From the NCBI RefSeq assembly GCF_017254865.1, contig NZ_JAFKCV010000001.1:620001-684000 (forward strand): a stretch of 64,000 bases of DNA, in the 5' to 3' direction. The translations under genes and the position numbers were made by a program. The DNA is from Bowmanella dokdonensis (GTDB lineage: Bacteria; Pseudomonadota; Gammaproteobacteria; Enterobacterales; Alteromonadaceae). How positions within the stretch are numbered: the stretch's first letter is position 1; the number at the start of each line of letters is the position of its first letter. Shown one piece after another: positions 57,085 to 64,000 of this stretch. The notes under the pieces are model-generated. The model saw only the letters and a list, made by a program, of their open reading frames with translations, ran no database searches and had not been told where the DNA came from.

Positions 57085-57615
57085 TCACAATTGTTGCAGT
57101 TCGTCCAGTAACTGATCCACCCACTGATTGATGCGGGCATCGGTCTGGTCAAACTGGTTTTCATCATCCAGTGACAGGCCGACAAAATAGCCGCCGTCGG
57201 CTGTCAGCGCCTTGGATTTGGCAAACTCATAGCCCTGGTTGGGCCAGTAGCCGATAACCTGGCATCCCAGTAACAGCAGTTCGTCATGCAACATACCCAG
57301 AGCATCCTGAAACCAGTCCGTATAGCCAATCTGGTCACCCAGACCGTACAGGGCCACTATCTTGCCCTGCAAATTCAGGCTGCGGATATCGTCCCAATGG
57401 GACTCCCAGTCTTCCTGAATCTCGCCGAAATCCCAGGTGGAGATGCCGAAGATCAGAATGTCATAGCCTTCGGCCCGGCTAAGCGGCACGTCCTTGATAT
57501 TATGCATTTCCACCAGCTCTTCCCCCAGAGCCGCACGGATTTTCTCGCCCGCCATTTCGGTGTAACAGGTGGTGGAGCCATAGAAAAGGCCAATCTTGGA
57601 ACTTGTGTCAGTCAT
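57085..57615 (-). CDS. fldB: Flavodoxin FldB
   Basis: A 176-residue FMN carrier. The phosphate loop is [15 protein letters not shown]; isoalloxazine contacts are in [14 protein letters not shown] and [15 protein letters not shown]. The TTCYTE form of the loop and length separate FldB from FldA. It passes electrons at low potential to partners such as reductases. Confidence 0.93.
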   Translation of the reverse strand: MTDTSSKIGLFYGSTTCYTEMAGEKIRAALGEELVEMHNIKDVPLSRAEGYDILIFGISTWDFGEIQEDWESHWDDIRSLNLQGKIVALYGLGDQIGYTDWFQDALGMLHDELLLLGCQVIGYWPNQGYEFAKSKALTADGGYFVGLSLDDENQFDQTDARINQWVDQLLDELQQL

Positions 57616-57860
57616 TGCCTGCCGGATTGCGTAAAAAATTGGCCCTATTGTGCGTTTTATGCGGACACAAATCCAGTTGAGCGGGATGATCCCCGGCTGT
57701 GCAATTACATGTGGAAAGCCTTTGATAACGCACGGTTACAGCTTCAACAGCTTGTTACAGATTAAAGATATTTGCCTCTATTTCGTTTGTGGCCGGTTGG
57801 CGCATAATTCCTGGGCGCCCAATGGTGAGGCGCTTTTCGTCAATCAAGGAACCAATTTCA

Positions 57861-58460
57861 ATGAAATCCCAAGTTATGGTGGCTTCACTTTTCAGCCTTT
57901 CACTGCTTTCCGTTGCCGTTTCTGCTGCTGCGCCCGAGTGGAACCTGGTGGAGTTGTCTTATGCCAAAGCCGATATCGACGATGCCGATGGTATCTCCCC
58001 GGCGGGCTTCAATCTGAGCGGCTCGGCCCTGCTGGGCGATAGCGTGTTTCTCAAGGGTGATTTCACGTCATTGTCAGATGACTTCCAGGTGCTGGGTGAG
58101 TCGGTGGATGTGGATCTGGACTGGTTCAGCGCAGGCCTGGGTTATCGCTACGCGGTGTCAGGGCAAACAGACCTGTACGGCATAGTGTCTTACGAATCTT
58201 TTGAGCTGAAGGCGTCTTTGGACGGCGAATCCGAGTCGGGTGACGACAACGGCTATGGGCTGACCGTGGGCGTACGTTCCATGCTGACCGGGCAACTTGA
58301 GCTGGATGGCTCCATCAGCTATATCGATATTGACGAATCCGAGACTCTGTACCGCCTGGGTGCCAATTACTATTTCACCCCTCAGTTGTCTGTCGGTGCC
58401 AGTTACCGGGCCGCCGATGATTTTGATATCTGGTATCTGGGTGGTCGTTTTACATTCTGA
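57861..58460 (+). CDS. Small outer-membrane beta-barrel protein
   Basis: A 199-residue protein with signal peptide (cut near VSAAA-PE) and eight predicted beta strands ending YLGGRFTF, as expected of an OmpA/OmpW-size barrel. Start 57861 follows AAGGAA; the longer frame from 57789 lacks a signal at its start. No function can be assigned. Confidence 0.8.
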   Translation: MKSQVMVASLFSLSLLSVAVSAAAPEWNLVELSYAKADIDDADGISPAGFNLSGSALLGDSVFLKGDFTSLSDDFQVLGESVDVDLDWFSAGLGYRYAVSGQTDLYGIVSYESFELKASLDGESESGDDNGYGLTVGVRSMLTGQLELDGSISYIDIDESETLYRLGANYYFTPQLSVGASYRAADDFDIWYLGGRFTF

Positions 58461-58480
58461 TGGTTTATCAGACTTGCACC

Positions 58481-58501
58481 AGGGGCCCTCGGCCCCTTTT
58501 T
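58481..58501 (+). terminator. Rho-independent terminator after the OMP gene
   Basis: AGGGGCC and GGCCCCT pair around CTC and a run of Ts follows. It lies between the OMP and the convergent thioesterase gene. Confidence 0.88.
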
Positions 58502-58512
58502 AATTTGGCTGA

Positions 58513-59001
58513 TCACAGGCCCAGATGTTTGATATGGGCTTCCATCTCCTGGCCGATTTTCTCGCGCATCTGCATCAGGCGGATGGCCGACTCCTGCAGG
58601 TATTTATCCTCTTCGGTGTCCGGCTGCCACTGAGGCACAGGGGTTGGGCTACCCTGTTCATCCACCGCCACCATAATCACGATACAGTGGGTGGTTAAAT
58701 TGCGCTCGCTGACCTTGGGGTCACCGGCCATTACGTCCAGTGCCAGGTGCATAGAGGTGCGTCCGGTATAGATAATGCGGGCACTGACTTCCACCAGGCT
58801 GCCCACCTGAATGGGGCGGACAAAGCGGATGCCGCCGGCGTAGGCAGTGATGCAGTATTTGCCGCTCCAGCCTGCGGCACAGGCATAAGCGGCCAAATCA
58901 ATCCATTTCATCACGGCGCCGCCGTGGACTTTGCCGCCGAAATTCACATCCGCCGGCTCGGCGAGAAAGCGCAGGGTCAGTTGTCGTTGTTGTCCGGCCA
59001 T
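58513..59001 (-). CDS. Acyl-CoA thioesterase, hotdog fold
   Basis: A 162-residue cytoplasmic hotdog enzyme. It has the pattern NFGGKVHGGAVMKWIDLAAYACA with the usual Asp/helix of the YciA/BFIT group, followed by AYAGGIRFVRPIQVGSLVEV. It hydrolyses acyl-CoA thioesters; chain-length preference is not readable. It is the last core-genome gene before the integron. Confidence 0.87.
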   Translation of the reverse strand: MAGQQRQLTLRFLAEPADVNFGGKVHGGAVMKWIDLAAYACAAGWSGKYCITAYAGGIRFVRPIQVGSLVEVSARIIYTGRTSMHLALDVMAGDPKVSERNLTTHCIVIMVAVDEQGSPTPVPQWQPDTEEDKYLQESAIRLMQMREKIGQEMEAHIKHLGL

Positions 59002-59080
59002 TGAAACCTCTGTTTTTATTGAGTTTGTTTTAGTCTAGGCGGAAGCGGGGAGGAGTGATAGAGGTAGAGTCGGCTTTAGG

Positions 59081-59290
59081 CGTCATCCTGATACTGAAAT
59101 AAATTCAGCATGACGGATTCAGGACCTCTGTCCGGCAGATGCTTTGCTACTGGTCGGAAACATGAAACCAAATAAAGAAGCCAAAAGGCAGCGCCGGCTT
59201 GGCCTTCGCAGACACGCCGTGAACCCTTCCGTGGGGGCTCTTACGCAACATCCCTGCTGCATAAGGTCCGCAAAGGCCAACCCGACACTG
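59081..59290. repeat. REP-like intergenic inverted repeats between thioesterase and intI
   Basis: The 399-bp gap 59002-59400 holds no convincing gene. At 59081-59115, CGTCATCCTGA and TCAGCATGACG form an imperfect hairpin. At about 59205-59285 is a longer structure: TTGGCCTTCGCAGAC pairs with GTCCGCAAAGGCCAA (13 of 15), enclosing GACACGCCGTGAACCC-type sequence and a second hairpin (CTTACGCA/TGCATAAG). The layout is like the short repeats scattered in Alteromonadales genomes. Confidence 0.6.
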
Positions 59291-59400
59291 CCTCTCAGCC
59301 TTTTCTCTATCTGTAGGGAAAGAGTTTGCAGGCAGACCGCCTGCTCACGCAGCCGGCTGCTGAAACCGGGTTCTTCACCTACTCGCAGGCGAGAGAGCGT

Positions 59401-60366
59401 TCACAGTCTGGAAAAAGGGCTGGTTACCCCGTTGGCACCTTGATGCAGAATATGGGTGTAGATTTGTGTGGTGCGGACATCCGCATGCCCCAGTTGATCC
59501 TGGACGGTGCGAATATCCGCGCCTGATTGAAGCAGATGGGTGGCGAATGAGTGTCGCAAGCTGTGAGGGGTAACATGTTTTGCCAATTTGGCCTTTTTTG
59601 CGGCCTGTCGTATTGCTTTTTGCAGGCAGGTTTCGTCGATATGATGACGCCGGGTGAGGCCTGTTTCCGGATCATCTGACAATTGTCTGGAGGGAAACAG
59701 ATACTGCCAGCCCAACTGACTTTTGGAGCCAGGGTACTTCTGCTGCAACCTATGCGGTAGCCAGACGCCAGCGTAGTCAGGCGTGTCTAAATCGGCCTCA
59801 AGATACTGTTCCACCAGCGTAATCTGACGGCGAATATCATCGAGCAGCTCTGCGGCCAATGTCACGATCCGGTGTTTTCCCCCTTTGCCGTTCCAAATCC
59901 GTACGGCCTTGTAATCAAAATCGATATCATGCACCCGCAAACGAACACACTCCATCAGGCGCAAGCCGCTGGCGTAAAGTAACGAAGCCGGCAATCGATA
60001 GGTAACGGCAACCTGCTCCAGCAGTTGTCTCACCTCGCCACAGGTCAGTACCACAGGCAGCTTTTGCTGTCGCTGGCTTTTGACAAAATTAAGCTTCACG
60101 GACAAAGGCTTACCAATAATTTCCTTATACAGAAACACCAGTGCATTCAGTGCTGAGGCTTGGGTAGCAGCGGCTACATCCAGTTCATTGACCAGGTGAT
60201 TCAGGTAAGCTTCCACCTCACTATCACCCATGCTGGCCGGATGCCGCTTCTGATGAAAATGGATAAAACTGCTGATCCACTTTAAGTAAGATTCAATAGT
60301 GCGTTTGGCATAGCGCCTCGCGTACATTTCCTCGGCGACGTGGCGCAAAAAAGGCGATTTAGCCAT
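59401..60366 (-). CDS. intI: Integron integrase IntI
   Basis: A 321-residue tyrosine recombinase that joins attC and attI sites. Catalytic residues are Arg136 (YASGLRLMEC), His268 and Arg271 (HSLRHSFATHLL), His294 and the nucleophile Tyr303 (TTQIYTH). The IntI-only insertion is present at about 190-218 with RLQQKYPGSKS, separating it from XerC/D. Start 60366 has GGAG upstream; the frame extends to 60429 across the operator and is not used. It points left while cassettes point right, the normal integron layout. A LexA box covers its promoter. Confidence 0.95.
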   Translation of the reverse strand: MAKSPFLRHVAEEMYARRYAKRTIESYLKWISSFIHFHQKRHPASMGDSEVEAYLNHLVNELDVAAATQASALNALVFLYKEIIGKPLSVKLNFVKSQRQQKLPVVLTCGEVRQLLEQVAVTYRLPASLLYASGLRLMECVRLRVHDIDFDYKAVRIWNGKGGKHRIVTLAAELLDDIRRQITLVEQYLEADLDTPDYAGVWLPHRLQQKYPGSKSQLGWQYLFPSRQLSDDPETGLTRRHHIDETCLQKAIRQAAKKAKLAKHVTPHSLRHSFATHLLQSGADIRTVQDQLGHADVRTTQIYTHILHQGANGVTSPFSRL

Positions 60367-60379
60367 AGCAGGCTCCGAA

Positions 60380-60407
60380 CTATAACTGTATGTATGTACA
60401 GTTATAG
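60380..60407. promoter_or_regulatory. LexA (SOS) box at the intI promoter
   Basis: CTGT-N8-ACAG (60386-60401) inside a larger perfect palindrome with 11-bp arms (60380-60390, 60397-60407). It lies 14 bp upstream of the intI start. SOS control of integron integrases is established in class 1 and Vibrio integrons, and a site this good predicts it here. Confidence 0.9.
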
Positions 60408-60550
60408 TTTGTAAGCCGCATAACAGCAATATATTAGTAAACCCCCGCCTTTCCCCGGCCCAACATAGCAGTATCGCTATAAGTCAAGCTGGGCAATGGC
60501 TGCGGGGCATGGTAAAAAGGTCTGACGTAAAAGTACGGCAAAGACCTGTG

Positions 60551-60579
60551 TTTAAACACGGGGTTTTGCTCGCTATATA
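60551..60579 (+). promoter_or_regulatory. Candidate cassette promoter Pc
   Basis: TTTAAA (60551-60556), a 17-bp spacer and TATATA (60574-60579) lie just before the attI junction and point into the array. The -35 match is 4 of 6. The -35 is the centre of GTGTTTAAACAC, a 12-bp palindrome. Confidence 0.45.
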
Positions 60580-60582
60580 ACT

Positions 60583-60590
60583 GTTAGTTT
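60583..60590 (+). other. attI core and first cassette junction
   Basis: GTTAGTTT is the likely recombined core, with the junction after G60583. Its complement AAACTAAC begins the attC at the end of cassette 1, the relation expected when a cassette has been inserted here. The full attI accessory sites were not mapped. Confidence 0.7.
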
Positions 60591-60610
60591 TTAATAAAAA
60601 GGTATCGAAA

Positions 60611-61039
60611 ATGAAAAAATATACTATTTTAGCTTTAGCTTTCTCAAACCTCAGTGCTCATGCAGGGAATGCAGTTATACCGTACTGGACAGTTACTGCA
60701 TCAGAAACGGCATGTTTTAGCGTCTCAAACATCTCTAGTTCTGATGTTGGATTTAAAGTTACTTTGTTTGACCAAAATGGTAGCAAATACTCTGGTGCCT
60801 TACTGTACCCTGTCAATATTTCTGCTCTCGACCAAGATACTAACTTACCAGCAAAGTCTTCAGCATCTTTCTGTTTGCAAAAAAATAGCAGCAATAAGTT
60901 TGGTCATGGGTTCATTACTACAAGTGAATCGAGTGATGAAGGAGCCAAAAATTTTGTAGTAGCCAATGGACGTCAAGTTTACTCCGTAAACAGTGCGCAC
61001 TCGGCTCTGATTCCAATAAATGGTGGATTACCGTTCTAA
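60611..61039 (+). CDS. Cassette 1: secreted protein of unknown function
   Basis: A 142-residue protein with an N-terminal signal (MKKYTILALAFSNLSAHA-GN) and about 120 residues of mature sequence with two Cys (ACFSVSN and ASFCLQ). It is rich in Ser and Asn. No domain was recognised. The codons and base composition are more AT rich than the core genes, as usual for cassettes. It reads with the array and ends 2 bp before its attC. The ribosome site AAAAAGG precedes the ATG. Confidence 0.75.
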   Translation: MKKYTILALAFSNLSAHAGNAVIPYWTVTASETACFSVSNISSSDVGFKVTLFDQNGSKYSGALLYPVNISALDQDTNLPAKSSASFCLQKNSSNKFGHGFITTSESSDEGAKNFVVANGRQVYSVNSAHSALIPINGGLPF

Positions 61040-61040
61040 A

Positions 61041-61128
61041 AAACTAACAAGTTGAATCAGCGGAAAACCACCCGCAGGCCAAAAGGCGGCCAAGGCGCGT
61101 GCGTTTTCCGCTGTTTAAAGCGTTATGC
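61041..61128 (+). other. attC site of cassette 1
   Basis: An 88-bp element from AAACTAAC to GTTATGC with a perfect 11-bp stem CAGCGGAAAAC (61058-61068) / GTTTTCCGCTG (61103-61113) and a GGCC-rich top. The outer AAC/GTT boxes and the size are typical of attC. The junction with cassette 2 is after G61122. Confidence 0.88.
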
Positions 61129-61141
61129 ATAAAGGAGAGTT

Positions 61142-61666
61142 ATGAGCATTTATCTAAAGGCTAAACACTGGCAGCTCTTCATTGTTCTAGTCGGGACAAT
61201 GTTTGCAGCACAAGGCCTTATGATTAGCTCTGCAATGAGCGGTGGTCCTCTCAGCGCCTTAGCGCTAGTCATACCAACGCTCCTTATGGGCATCTTGTTT
61301 TTTGGCTGGCTTTGGGCCGTTTCTTCTGCATGCTCAAAAGCTTTACCGCCTGAATTAAAATCTTCACCAATACCTATGCAAGCAGGGCTTGTTTATGCGC
61401 TTGTCTATCTAGTCTTTGGCGGTTTCTTTTTCTTTGGTGCCGGTAAACAGCCTCCAGGCTACGTAATAGTCATGCATTTGCTGGCAATGGCAGCCATTTT
61501 TTACGCTCTTGGTTTTACCGCCAAACAATTAGTAAAATTAGAACAAGGCCAAGATGTTTCGTTTTTCTCATACTCAGGTCCATTTTTCCTGTTTTGGTTT
61601 TTTCCTATAGGTATTTGGTTTATTCAGCCAAAGGTTAATCAATTATTCGGGGCGAGCAATGCATAA
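61142..61666 (+). CDS. Cassette 2: membrane protein of unknown function
   Basis: A 174-residue protein with four or five membrane helices (e.g. LALVIPTLLMGILFFGWLWAV, LVYALVYLVFGGFFFFGAG, PFFLFWFFPIGIWFI). No family recognised. The ribosome site is AAAGGAGAG. Its stop codon lies inside the start of an attC (GCATAAC), a usual arrangement in cassettes. The cassette begins at 61123. Confidence 0.75.
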   Translation: MSIYLKAKHWQLFIVLVGTMFAAQGLMISSAMSGGPLSALALVIPTLLMGILFFGWLWAVSSACSKALPPELKSSPIPMQAGLVYALVYLVFGGFFFFGAGKQPPGYVIVMHLLAMAAIFYALGFTAKQLVKLEQGQDVSFFSYSGPFFLFWFFPIGIWFIQPKVNQLFGASNA

Positions 61667-61672
61667 CAAGTG
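61661..61672 (+). other. Left end of cassette 2 attC, interrupted
   Basis: GCATAACAAGTG follows the cassette 2 ORF; GCATAAC is the exact complement of the cassette 2 start GTTATGC, so this is its attC. The rest of the attC is not seen here, because an IS110-family element begins close by. Confidence 0.7.
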
Positions 61673-61694
61673 ACTGTGGTTAAAAGTCAATAAA

Positions 61695-62868
<1,174 letters not shown>

Positions 62869-62982
62869 ATGATTTCTGAACCATACAAGTTGCGTAAGTT
62901 CGCCGCAAAAATCGCGGCTGGGACAAATACTCACTGGGCTTCGCCCAACAACGTTCGCATTTGCCCCTTGGCAAAGCGTTAG
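62869..62982 (+). CDS. Small cassette ORF of 37 residues
   Basis: Starts ATG at 62869 behind AAGGA, encodes a basic peptide MISEPYKLRKFAAKIAAG... and stops inside the following attC core (CGTTAG). It is the only ORF between the IS and the next cassette. Coding status is uncertain; it may be a cassette relic. Confidence 0.4.
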   Translation: MISEPYKLRKFAAKIAAGTNTHWASPNNVRICPLAKR

Positions 62983-62985
62983 CCC
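62943..62985 (+). other. Short attC-like site before the two-gene cassette
   Basis: GCCCAAC (62943-62949) and GTTAGCCC (62978-62985) bracket a stem CGC-A-TTTGCC / GGCAAAGCG with one unpaired A, the extrahelical base expected of a folded attC. The total of about 43 bp is shorter than usual attC sites (57 bp or more), so it may be minimal or degraded. Confidence 0.55.
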
Positions 62986-63017
62986 TACGAAACGAACTCA
63001 GAAATAGGAAATATAAA

Positions 63018-63668
63018 ATGGCATTGATGACGGCGTACCTACTGAAGACGAGCAATTTAGGGGAATTTTTTAATGCAATTCAGTCGGCAAGGGCCCCAGA
63101 AAGGTTCACTCAACAATTCCTAAAAGACTTGGATTTTCGAAGTAGTAATGACCGGTTGCTTGTAGGCGTACTAAAGGGGCTGGGTTTTATTGATGATAGT
63201 GGTGTTCCTCAACAACGGTATTTCGAATTTCTTGACCAATCTAACTCCGGGCGAGTTTTAGCTGAGGCTATAGAGGAGGCTTACAGCGACTTATTTAATC
63301 TTAGAAAAGATGCTCAAAATATGGAGATTGCCCAAGTAAAGGGTAAATTTAAGAGCCTGACTCAAGGCCAAAAGTCGGACAACGTAATAAATAATATGGC
63401 TGCGACCTTTTCGGCTTTATGCGAGCAAGCCGACTGGAGTAAGCCAAGCAAAGCTAAAGAAGCTAAGAAAGAGTCAGTTAGTAAAGAAAATGAGGCTGCG
63501 AACCAGGCACCACATAAATCCCCCGACAGCTCACAATTGAAAGAAGAACTAGCGGATGCGGAAAAGAAATTAGAGCTACATTACAACATTCAATTGATTC
63601 TGCCAAACTCTCGAGATCAAGCCGTCTTTGACGCATTGTTCACCAGCCTTAAGAAGCACTTGTTATGA
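63018..63668 (+). CDS. DUF5343 domain protein, first gene of a two-gene cassette
   Basis: A 216-residue protein. The N-terminal 110 residues match the DUF5343 pattern: TAYLLKTSNLGEFFNAIQSARAPERFTQQFLKDLDF, LLVGVLKGLGFIDDSGVPQQRYFEFLD. A Lys/Glu-rich linker follows and a C-terminal stretch LELHYNIQLILPNSRDQAVFDALF. The family is often found next to HEPN proteins. Start 63018 follows AGGAAA. The stop overlaps the next start by ATGA, so the two genes are translationally coupled. Confidence 0.8.
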   Translation: MALMTAYLLKTSNLGEFFNAIQSARAPERFTQQFLKDLDFRSSNDRLLVGVLKGLGFIDDSGVPQQRYFEFLDQSNSGRVLAEAIEEAYSDLFNLRKDAQNMEIAQVKGKFKSLTQGQKSDNVINNMAATFSALCEQADWSKPSKAKEAKKESVSKENEAANQAPHKSPDSSQLKEELADAEKKLELHYNIQLILPNSRDQAVFDALFTSLKKHLL

Positions 63669-64000
63669 CCAAAATAGATGTTGACCAAGTATATTCTTTT
63701 GTTTATCGAGGACAGCTTACAAGGCAGGCTCTTAATCACTCCTTTCGTTCTGATGGTGAAAGTAAAATAGCTAGACGATTGCCGCTAGAGCTGATCGAAG
63801 ATGTGCACATTGAAGTAGCTAATGAAATGGCGGTTGTCTATACAGCGATATCTGGATTCGAGCGGTCAGTCAGATCTTTTATTAAAAGCCGTCTACTGGA
63901 CCCAGAAGTGGTAGGCGAGAACTGGTGGGAGGAGTGTGTACCTGAAAAGAGAAGGAAAAAAGCAGAGTCACGGAGAGACGAAGAGAATAAGATCAGGTAT
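63665..64000 (+). CDS. Swt1-like HEPN domain protein (3' end outside window)
   Basis: The first 112 residues of an ORF that runs off the window. It has the HEPN-type run AVVYTAISGFERSVRSFIKSRL, then GENWWEECVPEKRRKKAESRRDEE, resembling Swt1-family HEPN proteins, which are potential RNases or toxins. It starts at ATG 63665 overlapping the DUF5343 stop. Catalytic residues cannot be checked because the C-terminus is missing. Together with DUF5343 it is a plausible two-gene defence or toxin module. Confidence 0.65.
   Translation, partial: MTKIDVDQVYSFVYRGQLTRQALNHSFRSDGESKIARRLPLELIEDVHIEVANEMAVVYTAISGFERSVRSFIKSRLLDPEVVGENWWEECVPEKRRKKAESRRDEENKIRY

Noticed and set aside
62961-63017. 19-residue extension of the DUF5343 protein
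   Set aside because: It runs through the attC-like site; the ATG at 63018 has its own ribosome site.

Overview
The window looks like chromosome of a marine gammaproteobacterium of the Alteromonadales (Alteromonas, Aestuariibacter, Lacimicrobium or a near relative). This is inferred from gene order and protein character, not from a database search: yggS-proC-yggT-DUF4426 and pilTU, rsmE/gshB/yqgE/ruvX, tamAB, metK with tkt-epd-pgk-aldolase, TPR-sulfotransferases, and a mobile (chromosomal-type) integron. No rRNA, tRNA or CRISPR array was seen.

Layout. 1-1616: tail of a sulfotransferase and a MipA/OmpV outer-membrane protein. 1604-7116: leftward genes, a hybrid sensor kinase followed by yggS, proC, yggT and a DUF4426 gene. 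7233-10269: rightward pilT, pilU, a DUF2007 protein and a YbaK-like deacylase. 10330-19756: mostly leftward housekeeping block (solute-binding protein, ruvX, yqgE, gshB ... rsmE) with about 5 kb of extra genes between gshB and rsmE (TPR protein, 7-TM protein, DesK-like kinase/regulator pair, GAF-kinase). 19807-25337: tamB and tamA. 25616-27339: MscS channel and M48 lipoprotein protease. 27518-34287: metK diverging from tkt-epd-pgk-class I aldolase, with three tandem MetJ boxes in the gap. 34529-38404: DUF481 porin-like protein and a large secreted beta-lactamase-fold hydrolase.

38454-45090 is the most coherent accessory unit: an MFS transporter, a MocR-type regulator with an extra C-terminal domain, a nitrilase-family amidohydrolase and a TonB-dependent receptor. 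The same direct repeat (CAACTGG repeated at exactly 23 bp) lies before the transporter, the hydrolase and the receptor, so they look like one regulon for uptake and hydrolysis of an unknown C-N compound.

45121-59001: TPR-sulfotransferase, EF-hand-like protein, WYL regulator/GST pair, GGDEF protein, a SoxR-controlled leftward transcript (34-residue small ORF plus VOC protein), NYN protein, lipid kinase, ohr/ohrR, CLCA_X-folM, fldB, a small OMP and a thioesterase. 59041-64000: a repeat-like intergenic element, then an integron: leftward intI under a perfect LexA box, attI, and a rightward cassette array. Cassette 1 encodes a secreted protein, cassette 2 a membrane protein whose attC is entered by an IS110-family element; then come a tiny cassette ORF and a two-gene cassette (DUF5343 plus a Swt1-like HEPN protein, cut by the window end) that is a candidate defence system.
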